Positions 24,548 to 33,300 of a stretch of DNA of 35,063 nucleotides are shown piece after piece. Position 1 is the first letter of the stretch, and the number at the start of each line of letters is the position of its first letter. The DNA is from an uncultured Collinsella sp. (lineage in GTDB: Bacteria; Actinomycetota; Coriobacteriia; Coriobacteriales; Coriobacteriaceae): NCBI GenBank assembly GCA_900751755.1, contig CAADSP010000059.1:1-35063 (forward strand), in the 5' to 3' direction. The notes below the pieces were generated by a model. That model searched no databases. It was not told the origin of the DNA and was given only the letters and a program-made list of their open reading frames with translations. The position numbers and the translations under genes are program-made.

Positions 24548-25851
24548 GATTCCAGATAAGCATCCAGGGCCTTAAGGGCGCGATCCGCGTAGACCTGGTA
24601 ACGATCGCGCTTGCTGCGACGCTTACCGTCCTCGAGCGGCGGCACGAGCCCAAAGTTGACGTGCATGGGCTGATAGCCCACCGTAGCCGGATCGGTCGCA
24701 TAGCCCACGAGTGCGCCTAGGGCGCCCACGCGCGGCAGCTCAACAGGCTCCGCCTCGATTGCCTCGGCATAGGTGTTGAGCGCGGCGAGCAGACCCGTCG
24801 CCACGGCCTCCATATACCCCTCGGTACCGGTAATCTGGCCGGCAAGACGCACGCTCGTGCCGGGCACGGCAAAGGTGCCATCGAGCACGTGCGGCGCATC
24901 GACAAAGGTGTTGCGGTGCATGACGCCGTAGCGGAAGAACTCGGCGTTCCCCAGGCCGGGAACCATATGGAAGACGCGCTTCTGTTCGCCGAAGGTCAGG
25001 TTGGTCTGGAAGCCAACCAGGTTATAGGCGGTCTTCTCCTTGTTCTCGGCGCGCAGCTGAATTGCCGCCCAGGGACGGCGACCGGTGCGCGGGTCGGTGA
25101 GCCCGACGGGCTTCATGGCGCCAAAGCGGATGGCATCCTTGCCCGTGCGCGCAACCTCCTCGGCAGGCTGGCAGGCCTGGAACAGGTCACCGCCCTCAAA
25201 ATCCTTGAGCACCACGCGATCGGCCGTGGTGAGTGCCTCGATAAAGGCCTCGTACTCTTCCTTGTTGAGCGGGGCATTGAGATAGTCGCCACTCCCCTGC
25301 TCCTCGTAGCGCGACTGCGAGAACAGCACGTCCATATCGAGCGTCGAGGCATCGACGATCGGGGCGGCCGCGTCAAAGAACGCCAGGGCGTCACCACCGA
25401 CAAGCTTCATGACCTCCCCGCTCAATGCCGGCGAGCACAAGGGGCCCGCGGCGATAACCACATGACCCTCGGGGATCTGGGTGACCTCACCGTGGACGAC
25501 CTCGATATTGGGGCGGGCGGCAACCTCGGCCTCGACGAGCTCGGAAAACTTGACGCGGTCGACCGCCAGGGCGCCGCCAGCGGGAACGGCCGCACGATGA
25601 GCGCAGTCGAGCAGCACCGAGCCCATGCGCTCGAGCTCGGCCTTCAGCAGGCCGGCGGCGGAATCGGGACGGGTCGACTTAAACGAATTGGAGCAGACGA
25701 GCTCCGCCAAGTGATCGGTATGGTGGGCAGGAGAGCTCACCTGCGGGCGCATCTCGCACAGCTTTACGGCGAACCCGCGATCTGCCAGCTGAATCGCGCA
25801 TTCCGATCCCGCCAGACCGCCACCGATAACCGTCACCTGATCAAACAGCAT
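24514..25851 (-). CDS. trmFO: tRNA m5U54 methyltransferase, folate- and FAD-dependent
   Basis: A 445-residue flavoprotein that methylates U54 in the T-loop of tRNA, using methylene-tetrahydrofolate as carbon source and FADH2 as reductant. The FAD-binding motif GGGLAGSECA starts at residue 10, followed by LCEMRP and AELVCSNSFKS. The conserved cysteine segment reads FQACQPAEEVARTG. The C-terminal part has GQITGTEGYMEA and ATVGYQPMHVNFGL. ATG 25851, seven bases after AAAGGTG, is preferred over TTG 25857. It lies between dprA and xerC, where topA-trmFO-xerC is found in many Firmicutes; topA is absent here. Confidence 0.95.
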   Translation of the reverse strand: MLFDQVTVIGGGLAGSECAIQLADRGFAVKLCEMRPQVSSPAHHTDHLAELVCSNSFKSTRPDSAAGLLKAELERMGSVLLDCAHRAAVPAGGALAVDRVKFSELVEAEVAARPNIEVVHGEVTQIPEGHVVIAAGPLCSPALSGEVMKLVGGDALAFFDAAAPIVDASTLDMDVLFSQSRYEEQGSGDYLNAPLNKEEYEAFIEALTTADRVVLKDFEGGDLFQACQPAEEVARTGKDAIRFGAMKPVGLTDPRTGRRPWAAIQLRAENKEKTAYNLVGFQTNLTFGEQKRVFHMVPGLGNAEFFRYGVMHRNTFVDAPHVLDGTFAVPGTSVRLAGQITGTEGYMEAVATGLLAALNTYAEAIEAEPVELPRVGALGALVGYATDPATVGYQPMHVNFGLVPPLEDGKRRSKRDRYQVYADRALKALDAYLESCSDLFGGERS

Positions 25852-25865
25852 CTGCAAACACCTTT

Positions 25866-26798
25866 CTAATTGACACGTTTTCCATTGTGACCGAAGGGCG
25901 TCTGGGCGTGAAGGGCAAACTTGGAGGGCGCATACCTTCCATCCATCATGCGCTCGATGAGGCCCTCGAGCTCGAGCGAGCCCAGGAGCTTGAGCACGCC
26001 GACGGCATCGAGGGAGACGAGTGTGGCGATGTCTTCAACCTTGAGCGGCGAGGCGATGAGGGCATGCATCACAGTCTGCTGTGTGGCATCCAGGTCGGCG
26101 ATGCCGGGCGCATCGGGACGCGAATAGCGCAGGGTACCGTAGATTCGAGAGATGGCCATCTCGATGGACTCCTCGTCAATAATGCAGCAGGCCCCGTTGG
26201 CAATGAGATAGTTGGTCCCGCGCGACTCGGGCGACAAAATGGAGCCCGGTACCGCAAGCAGTTCGCGCCCCAGGTCCATGGCGGCCTCGGCGGTAGAAAA
26301 CGTTCCGGATGGCATGCCGGCCTCCGATACAAAGAGCGCCTGCGACAGCGCAGCGATCACGCGGTTGCGGCGCGGGAAGGCAAACTTGCGCGGCCCCATG
26401 CCCCACGGCGAGATGGACACGACCGCGCCGCCCGTATCGAGCGTACGGGCGATAAGCCCCGCGCTCGAGCGCGGGTAGACCACGTCGGCGCCCGTACCCA
26501 AAACTAAGACGTGCCTGCCCCCGGCGTTGACCGCGGCCCAACCCGAGGCCTGGTCGCAGCCGACCGCACCGCCCGAGACCACCGTCACCCCCGCTTCCAC
26601 GGCAAACTTGGCTGCAAGCTCCGCGACGGCAAGACCGTAGGGAGACGCCTTGCGCGCACCGATAATCGAGAGCGCCGGCGTCGAGAGCACCTCCGGGTCG
26701 CCACGGACGAACAACGTCTGCGGCACATCGGAAAGTTCCAGAACAGTAGCGGGAAACAGCCCATCACCGGGATGCAGTTCATAGCGGACCTCACCCAT
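25866..26798 (-). CDS. dprA: DNA-processing protein DprA (no N-terminal SAM domain)
   Basis: A 310-residue protein that in transformation protects incoming single strands and loads RecA. The Rossmann-like core has LFVRGD, SIIGARKASPYG, VVSGGAVGCDQASGWAA, VLVLGTGADVVYP and FPRRNRVIAALSQALFVSEA, then the C-terminal winged-helix DprA domain (about 235-300). The usual SGxAxGIDxxAH segment is divergent here. The SAM-like N-terminal domain is missing: the protein begins almost directly with the core. ATG 26798 overlaps the comM stop (TGATG) and follows AAGGAGG. A longer frame to 26957 lies in comM and is rejected. Confidence 0.93.
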   Translation of the reverse strand: MGEVRYELHPGDGLFPATVLELSDVPQTLFVRGDPEVLSTPALSIIGARKASPYGLAVAELAAKFAVEAGVTVVSGGAVGCDQASGWAAVNAGGRHVLVLGTGADVVYPRSSAGLIARTLDTGGAVVSISPWGMGPRKFAFPRRNRVIAALSQALFVSEAGMPSGTFSTAEAAMDLGRELLAVPGSILSPESRGTNYLIANGACCIIDEESIEMAISRIYGTLRYSRPDAPGIADLDATQQTVMHALIASPLKVEDIATLVSLDAVGVLKLLGSLELEGLIERMMDGRYAPSKFALHAQTPFGHNGKRVN

Positions 26799-28321
26799 CA
26801 CTGGTCCCTCCTTCCCTGATACATCGCGGCCTCGAGCACATGATCTTGCGTCACCCGCTCGCTTTCGGCGACATCGGCGATCGTGCGCGCGATGCGCACC
26901 AGGCGCACGATGCCGCGCCCCGTGAGATGCGTGCGCTTCGACAGGCCGAGCACGCACGTTTCCGCCGCCTGATCGAGCGCAAAGGTCGACACAACACCAT
27001 CGATAGAGCGGGACTCATCGTCCTCGGCCTCAGCGTCCGCATCGTCCATATGAGTCTCGCGCCAGGCACGAAAAGCCCGACCGCGGACAACGTAGTCGCG
27101 CAGCTCGGCCGACGACATGCCCTCGGCGCCCTCGATAATCACCTGCGGATCGGGGCGGGACACGTCGATCATCAGGTCGATGCGGTCGGCCAAGGGACCA
27201 CGCAGCTTGGACCGATAGCGCTCGACCATCGATGCCGAGCAACGACACGGAACCTCGCGATCGCCCAAAAAACCGCAGGGGCAGGGATTGCTCGCCGCAA
27301 GCAGCTGAAAGCGCGAGGGAAACGTAAAGGCGCCATCGACGCGCACGATTCTGACATAGCCGCGCTCGATAGGCTGACGAAGCGTCTGCAGCACACCGGT
27401 GGGAAACTCGGCAAGCTCGTCCAAAAAGAGCACGCCGCCATGGGCAAGGCTGATCTCGCCCGGATGCACCGGGCGCCCTCCGCCAATAAGGCCCGCAGTC
27501 GAAATGCTGTGATGGGGACTACGAAACGGCCGATGCCCCGCAAGCAGGCCATCGATGTTCTCACCCAAGACCGAATGGATACACAATGCCTCCTGCTGAT
27601 CCTCGACGGAAAGCTCGGGCAAGATACCCGTCATGCGGCGCGCAAGCATGGTCTTGCCCGATCCCGGAGACCCAATCATAAGCAAGCCCAGCTCCCCTGC
27701 CGCCGCAAGCGCCATGCCACGCTTGGCGACCTCCTGCCCCAACACGTCGGCATAATCGAGCTCGGGCTCAAAGGTGGCCTCGACGCCGTCGGAATCCAGA
27801 TAGTGCCGAGCCGCCTCGCCCATACCGTGGGCAAGCTGCGACAGGTGATCGATAAAACCGCAATCGACCCCCGCAAGCGGAACATGCTGGTCGGACCTGC
27901 CGGCGATAAAAGACAGCCCCATGTCGCGAGCCAGCAGCTGGAACGCCACTTCACCCTTGACGGGAAGCACCGTGCCATCCAAGCCGAGCTCGCCGGCAAT
28001 GAGGCAGCGGTCGAGATTGTCGCGGGGAATCTGCCCATCGGCCGCAAGCACCGCAATGGCTATCGGCAGGTCAAAGCCGCTACCGGTCTTTCGGATATCG
28101 CCCGGCGCCAGATTGACCGTAATGCCCGAGCGCGGGATCTCGAATCCGGCAGAGCGCATCGCGCAGCGAATGCGCCCACGCGACTCCATGACCTCCATAC
28201 TCGGGATGCCGAGCATTTGTATGCCCGGAATGCCGCCCGCAAGCGAAACCTCGACCGTGACGGGAATCGCCTCGACGCCGCGGATACAGGCTGCGTGAAC
28301 GGCAAAGGTCTCGAACGCCAT
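26798..28321 (-). CDS. comM: YifB/ComM-type AAA+ Mg-chelatase-like ATPase
   Basis: A 507-residue AAA+ protein. Its Gammaproteobacterial relative ComM is a helicase that promotes branch migration in transformation. The N-terminal Lon-protease-like fold (1-170) has VEVSLAGGIPGIQMLGIP and GSGFDLPIAIAVLA. Walker A is GSPGSGKT (217-224). Walker B reads GGVLFLDELAEF, and the CPCG..C.C zinc-like cysteines (NPCPCGFLGD, CRCS) are present. An acidic insert (MDDADAEAEDDES) lies near residue 450. ATG 28321 overlaps the yraN stop by one base (TGATG) with AGGTG upstream; a frame extension to 28612 lies wholly within yraN. Its link to dprA suggests a role in DNA uptake. Confidence 0.94.
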   Translation of the reverse strand: MAFETFAVHAACIRGVEAIPVTVEVSLAGGIPGIQMLGIPSMEVMESRGRIRCAMRSAGFEIPRSGITVNLAPGDIRKTGSGFDLPIAIAVLAADGQIPRDNLDRCLIAGELGLDGTVLPVKGEVAFQLLARDMGLSFIAGRSDQHVPLAGVDCGFIDHLSQLAHGMGEAARHYLDSDGVEATFEPELDYADVLGQEVAKRGMALAAAGELGLLMIGSPGSGKTMLARRMTGILPELSVEDQQEALCIHSVLGENIDGLLAGHRPFRSPHHSISTAGLIGGGRPVHPGEISLAHGGVLFLDELAEFPTGVLQTLRQPIERGYVRIVRVDGAFTFPSRFQLLAASNPCPCGFLGDREVPCRCSASMVERYRSKLRGPLADRIDLMIDVSRPDPQVIIEGAEGMSSAELRDYVVRGRAFRAWRETHMDDADAEAEDDESRSIDGVVSTFALDQAAETCVLGLSKRTHLTGRGIVRLVRIARTIADVAESERVTQDHVLEAAMYQGRRDQ

Positions 28322-28806
28322 CACGACACCTGCCAATCGAACGCATTGTACTGGTGCTCGATCTCGGCGATATGCCCGCCGCGAACGGTGACGCCCACGG
28401 CATCGAAGCGGATTGCCTTGAGCGGATAGTGCTCCATGAGATAACAACTCGCGATGCGACGATAGCGCCGCTGCTTTTGGGCGTTCACCGCTTCCTCGGG
28501 AAACACTCGCGTATCGCAATCCAGCGCAACACGCCTGGTCTTGACCTCGGCCATCACCACCACATCGTCGAGCTCGTCGAGCAGCACCAGGTCGGCCTCG
28601 CCCTCCGAGCATCGATAGCCTTGTTCCAGCAATGCATAGCCGCGCTCGTTAAAGTAATCGATTGCGATAAGCTCGCCCAGCATACCGAGCTCGCGAGGGC
28701 TGAGCCCCTTGATAAACTCAGGCGTGATCGACCCACAATCGAGCTCCCCTTCTTCCCAACGCTCCTTGAGCTGCTGCGTCTTGCTCATTTTGGCTGCGGC
28801 ACACAT
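28321..28806 (-). CDS. yraN: YraN family (UPF0102) nuclease-like protein
   Basis: A 161-residue protein of the UPF0102 family, with the restriction-endonuclease-like core visible as GELIAIDYFNERGYALLEQG, then EGEADLVLLDELDDVVVMAE and VKTRR (the D...ExK pattern). Function is not firmly established in the family; a role in DNA repair or recombination is assumed from its constant neighbours. The first 45 residues before the core are longer than in most members and of unknown function. ATG 28806 follows AAAGGAG by five bases. The longer frame to 28938 covers the upstream hairpin and is rejected. Confidence 0.88.
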   Translation of the reverse strand: MCAAAKMSKTQQLKERWEEGELDCGSITPEFIKGLSPRELGMLGELIAIDYFNERGYALLEQGYRCSEGEADLVLLDELDDVVVMAEVKTRRVALDCDTRVFPEEAVNAQKQRRYRRIASCYLMEHYPLKAIRFDAVGVTVRGGHIAEIEHQYNAFDWQVS

Positions 28807-28910
28807 GGGGTCTCCTTTCCCACTCCCTGCATTGCCTCGATAATGAGGGCAGGTTTCATGCGGGTAAGTACCGGAAGCAAACCGAAAACCAACCAAATGC
28901 CGACAAATGA

Positions 28911-28946
28911 GGGGCCGCGTGCAACAATAGCGTTGCACGCGGCCCC
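28911..28946 (-). terminator. Strong hairpin, probable terminator after rnhB
   Basis: GGGGCCGCGTGCAAC (28911-28925) pairs perfectly over 15 bp with GTTGCACGCGGCCCC (28932-28946) around a six-base loop. On the minus strand it is followed by TCATTTGTC, a poor T tract. It lies 48 bases past the rnhB stop. The 28807-28910 stretch before yraN probably holds its promoter, but I see no convincing hexamers. Confidence 0.65.
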
Positions 28947-28994
28947 TACCAGCAGGTTTATGGAACCCTTAAGGTCCCAGTCTCCACAATTGGC

Positions 28995-29783
28995 CTAAAA
29001 AAGGCGCTCAGTCTGCAGAAAGTTTCCGCAAAAGCTCACACGGTGCAGCGGAGAAAGACCATGTTTGCGAATGGCCTCGATGTGCTCGGGACTCGCATAG
29101 CCTTTCGATTCGGCCAAATGGTACTCGGGATACTCGGCGTCGTACTCGACCATCATCTCGTCACGCGTGACCTTTGCCATGATGGATGCCGCGGCGATGC
29201 AGGCGATCTTGGCATCGCCCTTGACCACGTCGCGCTCATGGGGCACGGCGCCCAGGGGGTTACCGTCCATAAGCACGCAATCGGGCTCAAGCCCCGTATC
29301 TGCCACCGCACCCGCGACAGCGGCTCGAATGGCGCGGGCCATGCCCATCTCATCGATATCCGCAGGAGCGATATGGCAAAAGCCGATAGCAGTCGCCACC
29401 TCGGCAATCTTCACCGAGAGCAGCTCGCGGCGCGCCGGCGTGAGCTTTTTGGAATCATTGATGCCCCAGATGCGCGGCTCCATCGGAAGACACACGGCAC
29501 ACACGGTCAAGGGACCCGCTACCGAGCCACGGCCCACCTCGTCGACGCCCACGACCACGCCATCACCGCCGAGCTCATGCATAAGCTCGTACATGCCGTT
29601 GACGCGCTCGCGTTCGGAAAGTTCCTTGGCATGGCGCTTAAGGGCACGTTCGCAAGCCTTGATCACCTGCTGGCGCGGATCCTCGCGATAATGCTCCACG
29701 AGGGCGGGAATCTCCTCGAACGTGGCGCTCGCCAGCTCGCCGGCAACCTGCGATGCCGAAACCGAGCTCGTCATATTGGCCAT
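28995..29783 (-). CDS. rnhB: Ribonuclease HII
   Basis: A 262-residue RNase H2 enzyme that removes ribonucleotides embedded in DNA and RNA primers. The core starts with VVVGVDEVGRGSVAGPL (catalytic Asp81, Glu82), followed by GINDSKKL, CVLMDGNPLG and KVTRDEMMVEYDAEYPEYHL, with the remaining acidic residues. The C-terminus has GYASPEHIEAIRKHGLSPLHR. An N-terminal helical extension of about 70 residues resembles that of Bacillus-type RnhB. ATG 29783 is seven bases after AAGGAGG; the ATG at 29801 precedes that site. The gene begins 30 bases past the rplS terminator and may depend on read-through. Confidence 0.95.
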   Translation of the reverse strand: MANMTSSVSASQVAGELASATFEEIPALVEHYREDPRQQVIKACERALKRHAKELSERERVNGMYELMHELGGDGVVVGVDEVGRGSVAGPLTVCAVCLPMEPRIWGINDSKKLTPARRELLSVKIAEVATAIGFCHIAPADIDEMGMARAIRAAVAGAVADTGLEPDCVLMDGNPLGAVPHERDVVKGDAKIACIAAASIMAKVTRDEMMVEYDAEYPEYHLAESKGYASPEHIEAIRKHGLSPLHRVSFCGNFLQTERLF

Positions 29784-29812
29784 ACCAGGCCCTCCTTGCA
29801 TGCAAATCAGAT

Positions 29813-29842
29813 AAAAAGAAGGGCCACCCGAAGGTGACCCTT
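29813..29842 (-). terminator. Intrinsic terminator after rplS with UUCG tetraloop
   Basis: On the minus strand AAGGGTCACC pairs with GGTGGCCCTT (one G-U) around a TTCG tetraloop closed by C-G, followed by CTTTTTATC. It lies 35 bases past the rplS stop. Confidence 0.9.
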
Positions 29843-29876
29843 GTGTCCAAACGAGTGGACAGACGCTGCAATCTTC

Positions 29877-30218
29877 TTAGCGCTTCTCGGGGATGCGAGC
29901 AGCCTTGCCCACCTTGTCGCGGAGGTAGTACAGCTTGGCGCGACGGACGCGACCATGACGAACGACCTCGAGCTTGGCGATCTTGGGGCTGTGAAGCGGG
30001 AAGGTACGCTCAACACCGACACCGAAGGAAATCTTGCGGACGGTGAAGGTCTCGCGGGCACCGGCGCCGGCCATGCGGATGACGTCGCCCTGGAAGACCT
30101 GGATGCGCTCGCGGTCGCCTTCCTTAATGCGGTAGTGAACCTTGACGTTGTCGGCGACGCGAACCTGAGGAATGTCCTCGCGGATCTGCTGACGCTCGAT
30201 TGCGCGGATGTAATCCAT
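29877..30218 (-). CDS. rplS: 50S ribosomal protein L19
   Basis: A 113-residue ribosomal protein located at the interface of the subunits. The family blocks are MDYIRAIERQQIREDIPQV, VKVHYRIKEGDRERIQVFQG, TVRKISFGVGVERTFPLHSP and RRAKLYYLRDKVGKAARI. ATG 30218 lies seven bases after AAGGA; a TTG at 30224 lies too close. It is a single-gene unit with its own promoter and terminator. trmD and lepB, frequent neighbours elsewhere, are not in this window. Confidence 0.97.
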   Translation of the reverse strand: MDYIRAIERQQIREDIPQVRVADNVKVHYRIKEGDRERIQVFQGDVIRMAGAGARETFTVRKISFGVGVERTFPLHSPKIAKLEVVRHGRVRRAKLYYLRDKVGKAARIPEKR

Positions 30219-30242
30219 GTGCAATTCCTTACTCTTCTAGAG

Positions 30243-30266
30243 GTGCCGTACCACCTTGGCCGGCAC
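30243..30266 (-). promoter_or_regulatory. Hairpin in the rplS 5' leader
   Basis: On the minus strand GTGCCG then GCCA pair with TGGT then (A)CGGCAC, giving ten pairs around an AGG loop, 25 bases before the ATG. It is the only structured element of the roughly 60-nt leader. It could be an autoregulatory site for L19; no known motif is recognised. Confidence 0.45.
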
Positions 30267-30287
30267 GTAGTTGAACAAACGTATTCG

Positions 30288-30315
30288 AGTATACACGCGC
30301 GGGTTTCTGCTGCAA
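30288..30315 (-). promoter_or_regulatory. Promoter for rplS
   Basis: On the minus strand TTGCAG (30315-30310) is 16 bases from TATACT (30293-30288), a good -10. The start would lie about 60 bases before the rplS ATG. Confidence 0.6.
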
Positions 30316-30361
30316 GAACAATTTTTTACGCAGACAAAAAGACAAAACCCGCACATGATAA

Positions 30362-30389
30362 CCGCCCGCCTCACGAATGAGACGGGCGG
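30362..30389 (-). terminator. Hairpin after ppdK with UUCG-type loop
   Basis: On the minus strand CCGCCCGTCTCA pairs with TGAGGCGGGCGG (12 pairs, one G-U) around TTCG, then TTATCATG. The T tract is poor, but the strength and position 38 bases past the ppdK stop make it the likely terminator. Confidence 0.6.
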
Positions 30390-30427
30390 CGTGAAGGGGG
30401 CTACGCTAGGCGCCCAAACCCAAAACG

Positions 30428-33178
30428 TTAGGCGGAACGCTTGGCCTCGAGCTTGGCCTGGGCGGCCGCCAGGCGCGCGAGGGGTACACGATAGGGCGAG
30501 CAGGACACGTAGTCCACGTCGGCCACGTTAAACAGGCCCTTGATGGACTTGGGGTCGCCGCCGTGCTCGCCGCACACGCCAAAGTGCATGTCGGGGTTGG
30601 TGGCCCGACCCTTCTCGACGGCCATGCGCACCAGCTCCAGTACCGCCGAGTCGATGGTCTCGAAGGGGTTGTCCTTCAAGATCTTCTTGTGCATGTACAG
30701 CGGGATGAACTTGGCCTCGGCATCGTCTCGAGAGAAGCCGAAGGTCGTCTGCGTGAGGTCGTTGGTGCCAAAGCAGAAGAAGTCGGCATGATGGGCGATC
30801 TCGTCGGCGACCATGCAGGCGCGTGGCAGCTCGAGCATCGTGCCCACGGGAATATTGAGCTCGACGCCCTCCTCGGCGGAAACCTTGGCGATCACGCGCT
30901 CGATGACCTCGCGGGTCTGGACATGCTCCGCCGTGATGGAGACGAGCGGAACCATGATCTCGGGACGCGGGTCGACACCCTGCTTGATAAGGCGAGCGGC
31001 AGCCGTGGCGACGGCGCGAACCTGCATGAGCGGCAGATCGCTAAAGACAACGGACAGGCGCACACCGCGCAGGCCGAGCATCGGGTTGGACTCGACCATG
31101 CCGTCGATACGACGCAGGCGGGCACGCAGGACGGCAAGCTCTTCCTCGCTGGCGCCGGCGGCTTCCTTCTTGGTGATGGCGACCTCGAGCTCGCGAGGAT
31201 TATCCAGGAACTCATGAAGCGGCGGATCGAGCAGGCGAACAACTACGTCGCGACCGGACATGGTCTTGAACATTGCCAGGAAGTCCTCGGTCTGAACCTT
31301 GAGCAGGTCGGACAGGGCCTGCTGCTTCACGGCCTCATCATCGGACAGGATAAAGCTCTGGATGATGTTCTTACGATCGCCCAGGAACATGTGCTCGGTG
31401 CGGCACAGGCCAATAGCCTCGGCACCAAACTCGAGGGCGAGCTCGGCATCCTCGGGATTGTCGGCGTTGACGCGCACATGGTTGGCGTGGCCACAGGTCT
31501 CGTCCAGACGGATCTCGTCGGCCCAGGACAGGATGGTGTCCAGGTCGCCGGTGAGCTCGGCGGAGACCAAATCGACAGCGCCATCGACGACGATGCCCTG
31601 GGTGCCGTCGATGGAGATGACATCGCCTTCGTACAGCACACGATCGCTACCCTCGATGCGCACAACCTTCTCGGCGGCGTCGATGTGGAAGCGCTCAACG
31701 CCGCAGACGCAGGGCGTACCCATACCGCGAGCGATAACGGCGGCATGGCTCGTCTTGCCACCGTGGCTGGTCAGGATACCCTCGGCGGCGACCATGCCCT
31801 TCAGGTCATCGGGGTTGGTCTCCCAGCGAACCAAAATGACCTTGTGGCCCTCGTTGGCGCGCGCGACGGCATCGTCGCTCGAGAACACGACCTCGCCCAC
31901 GGCGGCACCAGGGCTGGCGTTAAGGCCGCAAGCCAGAGCCTCGTACTTCTTGGAGGCATCGAACTGTGGATGCAGGAGCTGGTCGAGCTGCGCGGGATCG
32001 ATGCGGCTCACGGCCTCCTCGCGGGTGATCAGACCCTCCTCGACCATTTCGATGGCGATGCGCAGGGCGGCGGTAGCAGTGCGCTTGCCCACGCGGGTCT
32101 GGAGCATCCAGAGCTTACCCTGCTCGATGGTGAACTCGATATCGCACATATCGCGGTAATGATCCTCGAGTGTCAGGAACACGCGCTCGAGTTCCTCACC
32201 TGCAGACTCGAGGCCCGGAGTGTTCTTGAGGTCGGCGATGGGCTCGGTGTTGCGGATGCCGGCGACGACATCCTCGCCCTGGGCATTAACCAAAAAGTCA
32301 CCATAGAACTCCTTGGTGCCGTCGGCCGGGTTGCGCGTAAAAGCGACGCCGGTCGCAGAGGTCTCCCCCTTGTTGCCAAAGGCCATAGCCTGCACGTTGA
32401 CGGCGGTGCCGAGCTCGTCAGAAATGCCATGCTGCTTGCGGTAGATGCAGGCGCGCTCGTTCATCCAGCTGCCAAAGACGGCCTGGATGGCAAGGCGCAG
32501 CTGGAGCTCCGGATCGTGCGGGAAGACGGGCTTGCCGTCGGCGACCTCGAGCTCGGGATACAGGGCGGCCTCGACGTTCTCGGAGAAGATGCCCTTAAAG
32601 GTCTCCACGAGCTCCTGCAGGTCTTCGGCCGAAAGCTCGGAATCGACGCGAACGCCGGAGACCAGGCGTGCCTGGGTCAGCGCGTTCTCGAACAGGTCGG
32701 CGTCGACGCCCATAACGACGTTGGAGAACATCTGGATAAAGCGGCGGTAGCTATCCCAGGCAAAACGCGGGTTTTGCGTCTGGGCGATGAGACCCTGAAC
32801 GGAGTCGTCGTTGAGGCCCAAGTTGAGGACCGTGTCCATCATGCCGGGCATGGAGAACGGAGCGCCCGAGCGAACCGACACGAGCAGCGGGTCGGAGGCG
32901 TCGCCGAGCTTCTTGCCGCAGCGGGCCTCGAGGTCGGACTCGGCGGCAACGATCTCATCGAGTGCGCCTTCGGGCCAGACGTTGCCGGCGCCGGAGTACT
33001 CGACACAGGTCTGGCAGGTAATGGTAAAGCCACCGGGAACCGGCAGGCCGATGCGGCTCATCTCGGCAAGGTTTGCGCCCTTGCCGCCAAGCACGAAGTT
33101 CATGGACTTGTCGCCCTCGGTGACACAGGTGCCCTGGGCGTCGGTTCCAAAACGGTAAACCCTCTTGCAATCGCTCAC
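30428..33178 (-). CDS. ppdK: Pyruvate phosphate dikinase
   Basis: A 916-residue enzyme interconverting pyruvate, ATP and phosphate with PEP, AMP and pyrophosphate; in anaerobes it often works in glycolysis or in gluconeogenesis from pyruvate. The N-terminal ATP-grasp domain has LGGKGANLAEM and SVRSGAPFSMPGMMDTVLNLG. The phosphohistidine domain has GGKTSHAAVIARG, with catalytic His478 and Thr476, the residue type phosphorylated by the regulatory protein. The C-terminal PEP/pyruvate barrel ends with the catalytic cysteine in GVCGEHGGDP. Length fits PPDK rather than PEP synthase. GTG 33178 follows GGGGAAGTATC. The DUF299 regulator lies just upstream, separated by a repeat-rich control region. 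Confidence 0.97.
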   Translation of the reverse strand: MSDCKRVYRFGTDAQGTCVTEGDKSMNFVLGGKGANLAEMSRIGLPVPGGFTITCQTCVEYSGAGNVWPEGALDEIVAAESDLEARCGKKLGDASDPLLVSVRSGAPFSMPGMMDTVLNLGLNDDSVQGLIAQTQNPRFAWDSYRRFIQMFSNVVMGVDADLFENALTQARLVSGVRVDSELSAEDLQELVETFKGIFSENVEAALYPELEVADGKPVFPHDPELQLRLAIQAVFGSWMNERACIYRKQHGISDELGTAVNVQAMAFGNKGETSATGVAFTRNPADGTKEFYGDFLVNAQGEDVVAGIRNTEPIADLKNTPGLESAGEELERVFLTLEDHYRDMCDIEFTIEQGKLWMLQTRVGKRTATAALRIAIEMVEEGLITREEAVSRIDPAQLDQLLHPQFDASKKYEALACGLNASPGAAVGEVVFSSDDAVARANEGHKVILVRWETNPDDLKGMVAAEGILTSHGGKTSHAAVIARGMGTPCVCGVERFHIDAAEKVVRIEGSDRVLYEGDVISIDGTQGIVVDGAVDLVSAELTGDLDTILSWADEIRLDETCGHANHVRVNADNPEDAELALEFGAEAIGLCRTEHMFLGDRKNIIQSFILSDDEAVKQQALSDLLKVQTEDFLAMFKTMSGRDVVVRLLDPPLHEFLDNPRELEVAITKKEAAGASEEELAVLRARLRRIDGMVESNPMLGLRGVRLSVVFSDLPLMQVRAVATAAARLIKQGVDPRPEIMVPLVSITAEHVQTREVIERVIAKVSAEEGVELNIPVGTMLELPRACMVADEIAHHADFFCFGTNDLTQTTFGFSRDDAEAKFIPLYMHKKILKDNPFETIDSAVLELVRMAVEKGRATNPDMHFGVCGEHGGDPKSIKGLFNVADVDYVSCSPYRVPLARLAAAQAKLEAKRSA

Positions 33179-33253
33179 GATACTTCCCCTTCCATGCGCT
33201 CTCGCGCACGACCGTGGTAACGAATCGACCCGCCGGATGCGGGCCGTGAGGGT

Positions 33254-33259
33254 ACTATA
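33254..33259 (-). promoter_or_regulatory. Candidate -10 for ppdK
   Basis: On the minus strand TATAGT (33259-33254) lies 75 bases before the ppdK start codon. No good -35 is seen, which would fit an activator-dependent promoter given the repeats 40-150 bp upstream. Confidence 0.45.
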
Positions 33260-33300
33260 CGGCGGGCATTGAGCGGGCTTGCGTAGAGGGCGCGGGGTTT

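Noticed and set aside
26840..28429. 529-codon frame antisense to comM, and similar long frames opposite pyrC, tsf-rpsB and trmFO
   Set aside because: Same GC-codon artefact; each real gene on the other strand has clear family motifs.
30563..33220. 885-codon open frame antisense to ppdK
   Set aside because: Shadow of ppdK codon bias; composition is repetitive and no motif is visible, while the ppdK frame is unmistakable.
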